From contig JBBKWX010000055.1 of NCBI GenBank assembly GCA_037969175.1, positions 1 through 64,000 on the forward strand: a DNA stretch of 64,000 nucleotides, read 5' to 3'. Positions 10,901-17,953 of the stretch are shown one piece after another (within the stretch, counting starts at the first letter, position 1; each line of letters opens with the position of its first letter). A model generated the notes under the pieces. The model saw only the letters and a list, made by a program, of their open reading frames with translations, was not told where the DNA came from and ran no database searches. The position numbers and the translations under genes were made by a program. The DNA comes from JBBKWX01 sp037969175 (GTDB taxonomy: Bacteria; Bacteroidota; Bacteroidia; AKYH767-A; JBBKVM01).

Positions 10901-12124
10901 GCGCCAGGAACAGGATTCATTTTTGGTTCTCAAAAGGATATTCGCGATCAGGCGGTAGCCAACAACTGGTTAACAAAAGATACTACATTAAATGTTGCTT
11001 ATCTTACAAATAATACGAAAACATTAAATGGTCGGGCTACTATCGAGCCGGTTCAGAGTTTGCGTATCGAGCTTACGGCAAACAGGACAGAAAGTAATAA
11101 TCAAAGTGAATATTTCCGTGCAGATCAGAATGGGGTATTCCAATCATTTTCTCCACAGGAAGGAGGATCTTATTCAATTTCGTTCCTTACCTGGCAAACA
11201 GCATTTATTAAAGATAACAGTGATAAATCATCTCCTGTATTTGCAAACTTTGCTGAATTCCGCAAGACCATCTCGAATCGTTTAGGCGAACAGAATGCAA
11301 ATTCTATCGGACTTGGACCTGATGGATTCAGTGATGGATATGGTGGTACTTCACAAGAAGTTTTGACCATGGCATTTTTAGCTGCATATACAGGTAAGAA
11401 TGCTGACAATGTGAAGTTGAATATGTTCCCGCAAATTCCATTACCGAATTGGAGAATTACTTTCGATGGTTTGTCTAAACTTCCTTTTGCAAAAGAATTA
11501 TTTTCTTCCGTGAATTTGAGTCATGCATATCGTTCAACATATAATGTGAATTCATTTACCAGTAATCTGAACTATCTCCAGTCAGGAGGCACAAGTCGTG
11601 ATGCGAGCGGAAATTTTGTTCCGAGATATGAGATCGCACAGATAAGCATCTCCGAACAGTTCGCGCCACTGATGGGCATTGATGTAACCTGGAAAAATGG
11701 ATTTCAATCCAGAGTAGAAATTAAGAAAGACAGAACAGTTTCTCTGATCTATTCTCAGGTTCAAATGACAGAAGTTAAAGGAACCGATCTTGTGATAGGT
11801 GCCGGATATCGAATTCGTAAATTCAGATTACCTTTGAAATTGTTTGGAAGTACAACTAATCTGGAGAATGATCTGAATCTTTCTGCCGACTTGAGTATTC
11901 GTAAGAATCAAACGATCATCAGAAAACTGGTAGAACAAACAAATCAGTTGACTGCAGGAACAACAATTGTATCTATCAAGACAGCTGCGGATTATGTCAT
12001 CAATGACAGATTCAATATTCGTTTATTCTATGATCAGACATTAACGAATCCTGCAATATCTTCCAGTTTTCCAACGTCTAATACGAGTGTTGGACTTAGT
12101 CTAAGGTTTACGTTAGCACAATAA
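4961..12124 (+). CDS. sprA: Cell surface protein SprA, type IX secretion system outer-membrane translocon
   Basis: This 2387-residue protein matches the length of Flavobacterium SprA (about 2400), the giant 36-strand outer-membrane barrel that forms the T9SS protein-conducting channel (Sov in Porphyromonas). Start: the TTG at 4961 follows a purine-rich AGGAAAAGGA and gives a basic-then-hydrophobic signal peptide. An in-frame TAA at 4937 excludes longer versions, and the ATG at 4991 would lose the positive charge. The sequence is rich in alternating polar/hydrophobic beta-strands and has the SprA-type ATFDFENQMKLEYTGYEDE segment, repeated twice-related blocks and an aromatic C-terminus ending in SLRFTLAQ, as expected for Bam-inserted barrels. 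It would export the two sorting-domain proteins at the left edge of the window. No other T9SS genes are present here. Confidence 0.96.
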   Translation: MNSFIKYFGGMGAAGVMLTGVWAAAPVHLSKNFLDPMTMAPADSDSTTLPYPFPDNIADPFSNSGSQSPMYMGDPSNVNTTIEYDPFDRQYNINQNIGSMFYRNPSYMRFDDFVEQEFRNSTRNYWKQRAGEESQVGRKGLIPKLHVGGQVFDRIFGGNTIDIRPQGSAELVFGANISRNENPSLPEKQRSLSTFDFKEKIQMNVIGNIGDKLKITTNYNTEATFDFENQMKLEYTGYEDEIIKKIEAGNVTLPLTGSLITGSQSLFGIKTALQFGRLTMTSVFSQQKGKTSSVRVTGGAQTSTFDIAADQYEANKHYFISQYFRDNYEIALSNLPIINSPVNINRIEVWVTNRTGVVDNTRNIVAFMDLGERNFYNQGSIIQPNPNAPIYPTDSANTLYSELVTNYNQIRDINVVNTNNGLLQLQPNFTSPTDYEKLENARKLNPAEYTYNARLGFISLNQALNADEVLAVAFEYTVGNTIYRVGDLSTGGINAPSALFVKLLKSTNVSTKLPTWGLMMKNIYSIGAFQVNQKDFRLDVLYFDSNNGNYINYIPAGPTEPRVNGIPLIQLLNLDRLNSQNDPQPDGVFDFIPATTINTANGRVIFPVVEPFGNYLKSKFDTLNSNLFNNYVFNALYDSTRSTAQQQFPQLNKFSLRGSYQSSSSSEIPLNAFNIPQGAVTVTAGGIKLTENIDYTVDYNLGRVKIINQGILNSGTPIDISLESNSLFSIQSKTLIGTRLDYQVNKEFSLGGTILHLNERPLTKKINIGDEPISNTIWGLDGTWRTDSRFITKMVDKIPFIETKAPSQVTVTGEFAQFVPGHPNSISKEGTSYIDDFEGSQSTIDLKNIGSWFMASTPQNQTDLFPEGALSNNLTFGFNRARLGWYIIDPLFYRNNSLTPDHIKNDPNQQSNHYVREVLETEIFPNKESATGQATSLSVLNLAYYPNERGPYNYDVDGLAGFSSGLNADGSLANPTSRWAGMQRRIETNDFEAANVEYIEFWMLDPFIYGNTAGGDLYFNLGNVSEDILRDGRKSFENGLPSPNNVVPTAATAWGLVPQNQSIVNAFDNDEASRAFQDVGLDGLRTIDERTFFDSTYVSRVGQIFGTGSTAYINALDDPSSDNFHYFRGSDFDNGQVTILNRYKRFNNQEGNSPTSSQSTESYPTSSTTIPDGEDINRDNTLSEAENYYQYKVKITPTDLEVGKNFITDKVTATVKLANNNVETVTWYQVRIPVQDPERVVGSIEDFKSIRFMRMFMKGFDSNIIIRFAKFQLVRGEWRKYNFDLSQAGEYVPIDNSSGTTFDVATVNIEENSNRTPIPYVLPPGIDRETNIGTSNLQQLNEQSLVLKTCNLEDGHARAAYKTTQFDVRTYKRIKMFIHAEAGKAGEVLKNGDMSVFIRFGTDFNSNYYEYEIPLTITPDGTTNPDIIWPSSNLMDIELEKMQLVKQQRNVAMQRDPLNFSFITPFTGSDGTNRITVVGNPNLSNVRTIMIGVRNPKKVSLTDGDDGLAKCAEIWVNELRLSDFDESGGWAANARITTKLADFGTVTLAGSRSTFGFGSLEKKVAERSQNDITSYDVSSTLELGKFFPEKTGIRVPMYLGYSETFSNPQYNPLDPDIKLKTALEAAENKTQRDSIIKLTQDYTMRKGVNFTNVKKDRIGSAKAKIYDVENLSLTYAYTEEFKHSINTEFDSRKTYNGALGYNFSAQPKHLTPLSKVNVFGKSKYSKLISDLNFNYKPSTLAFRTDINRTYQEAQVRNTAALNIKLDPTYYKDFRWNRRYEFRHDITKSLKFDFNANNDSRVDEPAGKLDTQAKKDSLWGNFWDLGRNTKYHHTGNVTYALPMSKLPFLDWTTVNARYTVDYDWQAPSLAAINFGNTIQNSNRKELNTQFNMVNLYNKIKVLKKINDEKPKNTGRPLAPSPPKNPADSSKKEKVIPPAVKVVAKFFMGVKNISVNYSETNGTMLPGYTPGYTVLGQDWQQLAPGTGFIFGSQKDIRDQAVANNWLTKDTTLNVAYLTNNTKTLNGRATIEPVQSLRIELTANRTESNNQSEYFRADQNGVFQSFSPQEGGSYSISFLTWQTAFIKDNSDKSSPVFANFAEFRKTISNRLGEQNANSIGLGPDGFSDGYGGTSQEVLTMAFLAAYTGKNADNVKLNMFPQIPLPNWRITFDGLSKLPFAKELFSSVNLSHAYRSTYNVNSFTSNLNYLQSGGTSRDASGNFVPRYEIAQISISEQFAPLMGIDVTWKNGFQSRVEIKKDRTVSLIYSQVQMTEVKGTDLVIGAGYRIRKFRLPLKLFGSTTNLENDLNLSADLSIRKNQTIIRKLVEQTNQLTAGTTIVSIKTAADYVINDRFNIRLFYDQTLTNPAISSSFPTSNTSVGLSLRFTLAQ

Positions 12125-12135
12125 GATATTCACAA

Positions 12136-12168
12136 TTGAATGTGAGATATTAAATAATCTTATTTTTG
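12136..12168 (+). promoter_or_regulatory. Putative Bacteroidota promoter for gcvH
   Basis: TTG at 12136-12138 and an exact TAnnTTTG match (TATTTTTG, 12161-12168) are 22 bases apart, and the -7 box lies 15 bases before the gcvH ATG. It may give gcvH a promoter independent of sprA. Confidence 0.45.
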
Positions 12169-12183
12169 AACAAATACTTTAAT

Positions 12184-12564
12184 ATGAATTTTCCTGAAGA
12201 ATTAAAATACACGAAAGATCACGAATGGGTAATGATCGATGGTGATATTGCAACTGTTGGTATCACTGAATTTGCACAGGGTGAGTTAGGTGATATTGTG
12301 TATGTTGAGATTGAAACACAAGGTGAAGCACTTGCGGTAGAAGAGGTTTTTGGAACCGTTGAAGCTGTAAAAACAGTTTCTGATCTGTTCATGCCTGTTA
12401 CCGGCGAGATCACAGAAGTAAATACTAAGCTGGAGTCAAATCCGGAATTAGTAAATACGGATCCGTATGGTGATGGTTGGATGGTAAAGATCAAAATGAA
12501 TGATGCCGCACAATCAGATATCCTGTTGAGCGCTGAACAGTACAAATCCTTAATTGGTCAATAA
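12184..12564 (+). CDS. gcvH: Glycine cleavage system H protein
   Basis: This 126-residue lipoyl carrier shuttles the aminomethyl group between the P, T and L proteins of the glycine cleavage complex. The ATG at 12184 starts the canonical [16 protein letters not shown]; the upstream TTG at 12166 overlaps the promoter and is not used. The lipoyl lysine is K63 in [11 protein letters not shown]. Length is normal. It lies between sprA and a VanZ-like gene, a conserved Bacteroidota neighbourhood with no obvious functional link. The genes for P, T and L proteins are not in the window. Confidence 0.97.
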   Translation: MNFPEELKYTKDHEWVMIDGDIATVGITEFAQGELGDIVYVEIETQGEALAVEEVFGTVEAVKTVSDLFMPVTGEITEVNTKLESNPELVNTDPYGDGWMVKIKMNDAAQSDILLSAEQYKSLIGQ

Positions 12565-12569
12565 TTCCT

Positions 12570-12959
12570 ATGTTTTTCCGGTATAATATACTGGGTATCT
12601 TATGGATAATTTTTATCCTGATACTCTGTGGATTGCCGGGCAGCGATTTTCCCGATCTCAGCTTCTGGAGTTTATTGTCGTTCGATAAAGTAGCACATGC
12701 TTTTGTATTTGCTGTATTGATAGTCGTATTAACAGTAGGTTTCATTAGGCAATACCGTTTCAGGGGCTTGCGATTCAGAGCGATTGAATCCGCATTCGGT
12801 TTTGGAGTATTTTATTCTGCTTTGACAGAGTACTTACAAGGGGCACTGTTTCATGACCGACATACAGATATCATGGACTTTACAGCAAACGTGATCGGTT
12901 GTGTGATAGGAGTTCTGGTTTTTAAAATGATCTATAGAGGCATACATTATGTCAAATAA
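12570..12959 (+). CDS. VanZ-like family membrane protein
   Basis: This 129-residue protein has four predicted membrane helices (about residues 7-22, 40-60, 72-88 and 104-122). VanZ-type motifs are visible: DKVAHAFVFAVL in helix 2, SALTEYLQ in helix 3 and RHTDIMDFTANVIG before helix 4. VanZ family members are small membrane proteins; the founding one gives low-level teicoplanin resistance, but most have no known role. It starts 5 bases after the gcvH stop and is probably co-transcribed with it. Confidence 0.85.
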   Translation: MFFRYNILGILWIIFILILCGLPGSDFPDLSFWSLLSFDKVAHAFVFAVLIVVLTVGFIRQYRFRGLRFRAIESAFGFGVFYSALTEYLQGALFHDRHTDIMDFTANVIGCVIGVLVFKMIYRGIHYVK

Positions 12960-13264
12960 ATACATTAAAGCATGAAATCCTGGTACATGTTTCTGTAATA
13001 ATTATTTGAAGCTTACAATTCCGGACTACCGGAAACGTTATCTGATTTGAAGGCCTGAATGGATTGTTAAATATAAACCCGTGTTTATCAGTTGATATTA
13101 AATTTTATTAATAAGATTTTGATATGATTTGTGGAATAATTGGATTAGGAACATCATTTAATTAATAGCGTCATTTCATTGTTTGCTTTTAAATTCATAC
13201 AAGTGATTTTCGTTATATTAAATACTAATAGTATATTCGCCCTTCGGGCATAAAAAACAGCCAA
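12960..13264 (+). other. 305-base intergenic region upstream of tonB
   Basis: This region is AT-rich with no credible ORF. It contains a perfect 6-bp hairpin, TTCCGG-ACTA-CCGGAA, at 13019-13034 without a T-run. At its right end it has a -7-like TATATTCG (13232-13239) leading into a GCCC-TTC-GGGC mini-hairpin (13239-13249), 15 bases before the tonB ATG. The middle 150 bases show nothing I recognise. Confidence 0.6.
13232..13239 (+). promoter_or_regulatory. Putative -7 element TATATTCG upstream of tonB
   Basis: This is one mismatch from TAnnTTTG and lies 26 bases before the tonB ATG. The identical 8-mer precedes wecB (25125) and the methyltransferase at 48580, suggesting a recurrent local variant. 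Confidence 0.35.
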
Positions 13265-13972
13265 ATGGAAGCTAAAAAATCTCCCAAAGCAGATCTTGAA
13301 AAAAAGAAATCCGTATTTCTTCAGATCGGTCTTATTGTATCATTAGGTCTTGCTATTCTTGCATTTCAATGGAAGACATTTGATAAAGTTGATTACAATT
13401 TAGGGCAGTTGAAAATGGATGATGTTCCTGAAGAGATCATCCCACTGACTGAGAGAGAATTAAAACCACCACCCCCACCACCACCACCGGCAATTGAGAT
13501 CAAGATCGTTGATGACAAGGTAGAAGTAAAAGAAGATCCTAAGATCATGGAAACTGAGGCTACTCAAGAGACCAAGATCGTTGTGGTCGAGCAAAGAAAG
13601 GAAGAGCCAACAGAAGCTGAGATCTTTACTATCGTTGAACGCATGCCTTCTTTCAGAGGATGTGAAGGTTTAGCTACCGAAGATCAGCGTACATCCTGTA
13701 CCTATAATAAGATCCAGGAATACCTTGGTAAGACTGTTGTTTACCCTAATATGGCTAAGGACAATGGTATCACAGGAACAGTTTATGTTACGTTCGTAAT
13801 TGGATCAGCAGGAGAAGTAAAAGATGCTAAGATCCTGAGAGGTATTGGAGGAGGATGTGATGAAGAAGCTTTACGCGCCGTTCGCGGTATGCCGAAATGG
13901 GGTGCAGGACAGCAAAGAGGTAAGTCTGTAAGTGTACAGTATAACCTGCCTGTTCGTTTCACATTGAAATAA
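13265..13972 (+). CDS. tonB: Energy transducer TonB
   Basis: This 235-residue protein couples inner-membrane proton motive force to TonB-dependent outer-membrane receptors. Residues 1-17 are basic and cytoplasmic, 18-36 form one membrane anchor (FLQIGLIVSLGLAILAF), and a periplasmic proline stretch (PPPPPPPP, around residues 68-76) is followed by an acidic/valine-rich linker. The C-terminal TonB domain (about 120-235) contains VVYPNMAKDNGITGTVYV and YNLPVRFTLK. A cysteine-containing insert (SFRGCEG ... RTSCTY) precedes the TonB fold, common in Bacteroidota TonB proteins. The ExbB and ExbD partners are not in the window. A clear terminator follows. Confidence 0.95.
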   Translation: MEAKKSPKADLEKKKSVFLQIGLIVSLGLAILAFQWKTFDKVDYNLGQLKMDDVPEEIIPLTERELKPPPPPPPPAIEIKIVDDKVEVKEDPKIMETEATQETKIVVVEQRKEEPTEAEIFTIVERMPSFRGCEGLATEDQRTSCTYNKIQEYLGKTVVYPNMAKDNGITGTVYVTFVIGSAGEVKDAKILRGIGGGCDEEALRAVRGMPKWGAGQQRGKSVSVQYNLPVRFTLK

Positions 13973-13995
13973 GTTCAGATCAATAAAAATATAAG

Positions 13996-14024
13996 AGTCC
14001 TGCTTCGGCGGGACTTTTTTTTGT
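13996..14024 (+). terminator. Rho-independent terminator after tonB
   Basis: An 8-bp stem (13996-14003 with 14008-14015, one T-G pair) on a stable TTCG tetraloop is followed by eight T residues. It lies 24 bases past the tonB stop. Confidence 0.93.
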
Positions 14025-14085
14025 TTTCAGATCTCGATTTTGGATAAAGAATATGAGCATTTAGGAATTACATTCTATGTTCTCT

Positions 14086-14195
14086 TTGTGTCTGTGGTGA
14101 AATAATACCATAGAGAATCAGAGACATTGAGATTCACAAAGAATGAATATAAATCGTATCTCGTTATCTCTATTGTCCGGAAAGTAGATTCTTAT
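14086..14195 (+). repeat. 110-base direct repeat, copy 1
   Basis: This matches 14214-14323 over 110 bases with only a few mismatches and no length change; the period is 128 bases. Inside each unit a TTTGTG near the start and a CACAAAGAA about 55 bases on form the arms of an imperfect inverted repeat. The unit ends in GTCCGGAAAGTAGATTCTTAT. Confidence 0.9.
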
Positions 14196-14213
14196 AGTTT
14201 GCTTTTTTTTTCA

Positions 14214-14323
14214 TTGTGTCTGTGATGAAATAATACCATAGAGAATCAGAGACATTGAGATTCACAAAGAATGAATATAATTCGTCTCTCGTAATTTCTA
14301 CTGTCCGGAAAGTAGATTCTTAT
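14214..14323 (+). repeat. 110-base direct repeat, copy 2
   Basis: This is the second copy of the element at 14086-14195, separated from it by 18 bases that include a run of eight or more T. It is non-coding in all frames beyond short shadows. Confidence 0.9.
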
Positions 14324-14429
14324 TCGCTTCAATTGAGCTCCTATTATTCAAAAGGAATACTCTATGTAATCTATGGTTAAAAAAGTTCTGATTAAAATCA
14401 TAAAGATAATTCCGGACAACTGTCTTTTG

Positions 14430-14520
14430 TAATTCGTAATTGTGTCAGGAGTATACACCTGACACCACGTATCTCGTAATTCAAATCGTTTCTCGTAATT
14501 CGTAATTCGTAATTTTTTTG
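14430..14520 (+). repeat. CGTAATT-type short repeats flanking a GTGTCAGG hairpin
   Basis: The unit (T)CGTAATT occurs at least five times here, including three in tandem just before 14520. Between them is an 8-bp hairpin, GTGTCAGG (14442-14449) with CCTGACAC (14458-14465), and an 8-base loop. It resembles dispersed intergenic repeat elements rather than a CRISPR, since spacing is irregular and the units are too short. Confidence 0.7.
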
Positions 14521-14558
14521 ATTCACTCTATTATATGCGCTGTCTCTAAGGAATTCCC

Positions 14559-14566
14559 TACTTTTG
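14559..14566 (+). promoter_or_regulatory. Putative -7 promoter element TACTTTTG for deoC
   Basis: This is an exact TAnnTTTG match 18 bases before the deoC ATG at 14585. No TTTG is seen at -33. It presumably drives deoC and the two dehydrogenase genes behind it. Confidence 0.45.
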
Positions 14567-14584
14567 TTTAGCATTTCAAAAAAT

Positions 14585-15496
14585 ATGATAAATACATACG
14601 CGAATCGTATAGTTGCAGATTCTCCTCCTATTGATCAGATAGGTATTGAAGAAAGGGTCTCCAGGCTTACAAAAAGAAGCATCAAGAAGGAATCGAAAAT
14701 GGTGGCTTTGAAAATGGCCATGAGCATGATCGATCTCACCACGCTGGATGCTAAAGACACACCGGGTAAAGTAAAACAACTCTGTGCAAAAGCACTGATG
14801 CCCGATATGGGAATGCCTGATGTGCCCAGAGTTGCGGCAGTTTGCGTGTATTCCAATATGGTCAGAGTTGCGAAGGAGGCATTGAAGGGAAGTAACATTT
14901 ATGTTGCTGCTGTATCAACGGCATTTCCAAGTGGAATGTCGACACGCAAAGTAAAGATAGAAGAGACAAAATATGCGGTCGCGGAAGGCGCGGATGAAAT
15001 AGATATGGTGATCTCTAGAGGGATGTTTCTGAGAGGAGAATACAATTTTGTATTTGACGAAATAGCCGCAGTGAAAGAAGCTTGCGGAAAAGCACATCTG
15101 AAAGTGATCCTTGAAACAGGAGAATTATCAACCTTGGATAATGTAAGAAGAGCTAGTGATCTTGCTATTGCTGCCGGTGGAGATTTCATCAAAACATCAA
15201 CTGGCAAAATTCAGCCGGCTGCTACGCTGCCGGTTACTCTGGTAATGCTTGAAGCTATCCGGGATCATTACTATAAAACCGGAGTGATGATAGGTATGAA
15301 GCCTGCGGGTGGGATTGCCACATCTAAAATAGCGATGCAATATTTGGTTACTGTGAGAGAAACTTTGGGCGAGGCATGGCTGGATCCAAACTATTTCCGA
15401 TTTGGTGCAAGTACACTTGCAAATGATCTGTTGATGCAGATCGCCAAACTAAAAACCGGTAATTATCAAAGTGCTGATTATTTTTCTAAAGACTAA
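14585..15496 (+). CDS. deoC: Deoxyribose-phosphate aldolase
   Basis: This 303-residue enzyme cleaves 2-deoxyribose 5-phosphate to glyceraldehyde 3-phosphate and acetaldehyde in deoxynucleoside breakdown. Catalytic residues are in place: D140 (EIDMVI), Schiff-base K203 (FIKTSTGK) and K239 (MKPAGG). The ATG at 14585 is preferred to the TTG at 14564, which overlaps the -7 box. It is longer than E. coli DeoC (259) by an N-terminal extension, as in several Bacteroidota and eukaryotic relatives. It starts a three-gene run with two aldehyde dehydrogenase-family genes, which makes oxidation of the acetaldehyde product plausible. Confidence 0.95.
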   Translation: MINTYANRIVADSPPIDQIGIEERVSRLTKRSIKKESKMVALKMAMSMIDLTTLDAKDTPGKVKQLCAKALMPDMGMPDVPRVAAVCVYSNMVRVAKEALKGSNIYVAAVSTAFPSGMSTRKVKIEETKYAVAEGADEIDMVISRGMFLRGEYNFVFDEIAAVKEACGKAHLKVILETGELSTLDNVRRASDLAIAAGGDFIKTSTGKIQPAATLPVTLVMLEAIRDHYYKTGVMIGMKPAGGIATSKIAMQYLVTVRETLGEAWLDPNYFRFGASTLANDLLMQIAKLKTGNYQSADYFSKD

Positions 15497-15511
15497 AGCG
15501 GGAATTTTCAA

Positions 15512-17008
15512 ATGAATAAATCGAACACAAAAAGCAAATTGAAAACCGAACCAAAGCTGAATTTTAACACAGCCTGGGAATATGCACCTGCTCCTGAAAG
15601 TGCTGATCATATTAAGCTTCAAGAGAGTTATGATCTTTTTATAGATGGGAAATTTGTAAAGCCATCAAGCGGGAAATATTTTGATACGATCAATCCTTCG
15701 AATGAAAAAGTGATCGCAAAAATTGCTGAAGCAAATGAGAAAGATGTAGACAAAGCAGTGAAAGCTGCACGCAATGCCTACGATAAATACTGGTCGAAAA
15801 TGCCTGCAGCAGAGCGAGGCAAATATATTTACCGCATAGCCAGAATGCTTCAGGAAAGAGCACGTGAGTTTGCCATTGTTGAATCTATGGATGGTGGAAA
15901 ACCAATTCGTGAATCGAGAGATATAGATATTCCATTGGCGGCCGCTCATTTCTTCTATTATGCAGGATGGGCAGATAAACTGGATTATGCATTTCCGGGA
16001 AGATCGGCTAAACCACTGGGTGTAGCCGGACAGATCATTCCCTGGAACTTCCCTTTGTTGATGGCTGCATGGAAAATTGCTCCGGCATTGGCAGGAGGAA
16101 ACTGCGTGGTATTAAAACCTGCAGAAACAACACCGCTTACAGCTCTTTTACTGGCAGAACTGATCCGCGAGGCAGATCTGCCGCCGGGAGTAGTAAACAT
16201 CATTACAGGTGCAGGAAAGACCGGCTCAGCCCTGGTTTCTCATCCGGATATTGATAAGATAGCTTTCACAGGTTCTACGGATGTAGGCAAGATCATTCAG
16301 AGATCTATTGCCGGAAGCGGAAAGAAGTACACCCTTGAATTAGGTGGAAAAGCAGCGAATATTGTTTTTGAAGATGCTGCCATTGATCAGGCTGTCGAAG
16401 GAATTATCAATGGGATCTTCTTCAATCAGGGACATGTATGTTGTGCCGGAAGCAGATTGTTTGTGCAGGAGTCGATTCAAGATACCGTAATACGCAAACT
16501 TAAAGACAGACTGGAAACCCTGGTTATTGGCGACCCGCTGGATAAGAACACGGATATTGGTGCGATCAATTCCAAAGAGCAACTGAATAAGATCCAGGGG
16601 CTTTGCAAGACCGGAGTTAAAGAAGGTGGCGAGATGTATCAGTCATCCTGCAAATTACCGGGCAAAGGATTTTGGTTCAAACCAACTTTGTTTAGCGGTG
16701 TTGCTCAATCGAGTACCATCGTGCAGGAAGAGATCTTCGGACCTGTTTTAGCGATTCAGAGTTTCAGGACCGCTGAAGAAGTGATAGAAAAAGCTAACAA
16801 TACCCCTTATGGATTATCCGGAGGAGTATGGACAGATAAAGGCTCAAAAATATTTAAAGTAACATCCAAGATCAAAGCCGGGGTTATCTGGGCAAATACC
16901 TATAATAAATTTGATCCTACATCCCCTTTCGGAGGATACAAGGAAAGTGGTGTTGGGCGTGAAGGAGGATTGCACGGAATGGGTGCTTATGTAAATTTGG
17001 ATAAATAA
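15512..17008 (+). CDS. Aldehyde dehydrogenase family protein (catalytically complete; ALDH16-like first half)
   Basis: This 498-residue NAD(P)-dependent aldehyde dehydrogenase has intact active-site residues: IIPWNFPLL, E276 in LELGGK, and the nucleophile C310 in NQGHVCCAGSR. It also has the PFGGYKESGVGREGG C-terminal motif. The N-terminal ~40 residues (MNKSNTKSKLK...) form a short extension before the usual domain. It lies 15 bases after deoC and 6 bases before a truncated second dehydrogenase-like gene. The likely substrate is acetaldehyde from DeoC, by context only. Together with the next protein it totals 810 residues, close to ALDH16, whose first domain is active and second is degenerate. 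Confidence 0.92.
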   Translation: MNKSNTKSKLKTEPKLNFNTAWEYAPAPESADHIKLQESYDLFIDGKFVKPSSGKYFDTINPSNEKVIAKIAEANEKDVDKAVKAARNAYDKYWSKMPAAERGKYIYRIARMLQERAREFAIVESMDGGKPIRESRDIDIPLAAAHFFYYAGWADKLDYAFPGRSAKPLGVAGQIIPWNFPLLMAAWKIAPALAGGNCVVLKPAETTPLTALLLAELIREADLPPGVVNIITGAGKTGSALVSHPDIDKIAFTGSTDVGKIIQRSIAGSGKKYTLELGGKAANIVFEDAAIDQAVEGIINGIFFNQGHVCCAGSRLFVQESIQDTVIRKLKDRLETLVIGDPLDKNTDIGAINSKEQLNKIQGLCKTGVKEGGEMYQSSCKLPGKGFWFKPTLFSGVAQSSTIVQEEIFGPVLAIQSFRTAEEVIEKANNTPYGLSGGVWTDKGSKIFKVTSKIKAGVIWANTYNKFDPTSPFGGYKESGVGREGGLHGMGAYVNLDK

Positions 17009-17014
17009 GATCAG

Positions 17015-17953
17015 ATGGCAAAGTCAACAAAAGAAGCTCCAAAGCAAGCTTTGATAATAAAGACCAGTGAGAATGGTAATGGTACCTCTGCTTCAGGCAG
17101 GCTTCAGGTAAATAAGACCTATAAATTATATATAGACGGGAAATTTCCAAGATCGGAATCGGGTAGATATTTGATCATGAAAAATGCGGAAGGGCAGACC
17201 TATGCAAATTATTGTCAGGCCAGTCGCAAAGATTTCAGAGATGCTGTAGTAGTTGCGCGCAAAGCGCAGGAAGGCTGGGCTAAGCGAAGTGCATACAACA
17301 AAGGACAGATCCTGTACCGAATGGCTGAAGTGCTTGAAGGTCGCACGGCTCAGTTTGTATCCGAACTTGTAGATCAGGGGATGGATAAAGGGCATGCGCA
17401 GGCAGATGTGAGAGCATCTGTAGACAGATTGGTTTATTACGCAGGCTGGACAGATAAATTCATTCAGGTTTTTAGTTCTGTAAATCCGGTTGAGAGTTCA
17501 CATTTCAATTTCTCTGTTCCGGAGCCAACAGGAATCGTTTGTGCTTTAGCACCTGCTAGTCCGGGCTTATTGGGATTGGTTTCTGTAATGGCACCTATTA
17601 TTGCAGGCGGAAATGCTGCGATCATTCTGGCATCTGAAAAATATCCGCTTACTTCCATCACTTTTGCCGAAGTGCTTAACAGCTCGGATCTTCCGGGTGG
17701 AGTAGTGAATCTGCTTACAGGCCACAAGAAAGAATTGCTTTCGCATTTTGCATCACATATGGATGTAAATGCCTTTGTTTTAGCCGGTCAAACCGGAGCT
17801 GAAATGAAACTTGCTCAGGAAACGGCTGCTATCAATGTGAAGCGAACCATTGATTGGGAATGTTCAGATTGGTTTGCAGGTTCAGCAGCTTCTCCATATC
17901 ACATCATGGATTGCCAAGAGATAAAGACAACCTGGCATCCCATAGGTTTGTAA
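17015..17953 (+). CDS. Aldehyde dehydrogenase-like protein without catalytic domain (ALDH16-like second half)
   Basis: This 312-residue protein aligns to the N-terminal, coenzyme-binding part of aldehyde dehydrogenases: YKLYIDGKFPRSESG, PTGIVCALAPASPGLL, PIIAGGNAAIILAS, LPGGVVNLLTG. The LKPAE signature is replaced by LASEK, the catalytic-Glu strand is TIDWECSD, and the protein ends before the catalytic cysteine region. Only 64 bases separate its stop from the next gene, so the missing part was not split off by a frameshift. It is unlikely to be an enzyme alone. A structural or regulatory partner of the preceding dehydrogenase is the best guess, by analogy with the degenerate second domain of ALDH16. 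Confidence 0.85.
   Translation: MAKSTKEAPKQALIIKTSENGNGTSASGRLQVNKTYKLYIDGKFPRSESGRYLIMKNAEGQTYANYCQASRKDFRDAVVVARKAQEGWAKRSAYNKGQILYRMAEVLEGRTAQFVSELVDQGMDKGHAQADVRASVDRLVYYAGWTDKFIQVFSSVNPVESSHFNFSVPEPTGIVCALAPASPGLLGLVSVMAPIIAGGNAAIILASEKYPLTSITFAEVLNSSDLPGGVVNLLTGHKKELLSHFASHMDVNAFVLAGQTGAEMKLAQETAAINVKRTIDWECSDWFAGSAASPYHIMDCQEIKTTWHPIGL

Larger units (their letters stand above)
13973..14584 (+). other. 612-base repeat-rich intergenic region between tonB and deoC
   Basis: No credible ORF is present. From left to right it holds the tonB terminator, two 110-base near-identical direct repeats, a short relic resembling part of them (TCTATGTAATCTATGGTTAA, near 14360), a 10-base inverted copy of the repeat's TTGTCCGGAA motif at 14410-14419, a GTGTCAGG/CCTGACAC hairpin, several tandem CGTAATT units and the deoC -7 box. 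Confidence 0.8.

Noticed and set aside
13110..13165. Small peptide starting MICGIIGLG upstream of tonB
   Set aside because: Only 13 codons, no ribosome-binding or conservation evidence, and in an AT-rich region where short frames arise by chance.
14430..14520. Possible CRISPR array in the CGTAATT repeats
   Set aside because: Units are only 7-8 bases, partly tandem and irregularly spaced, with no uniform spacers and no cas genes nearby.
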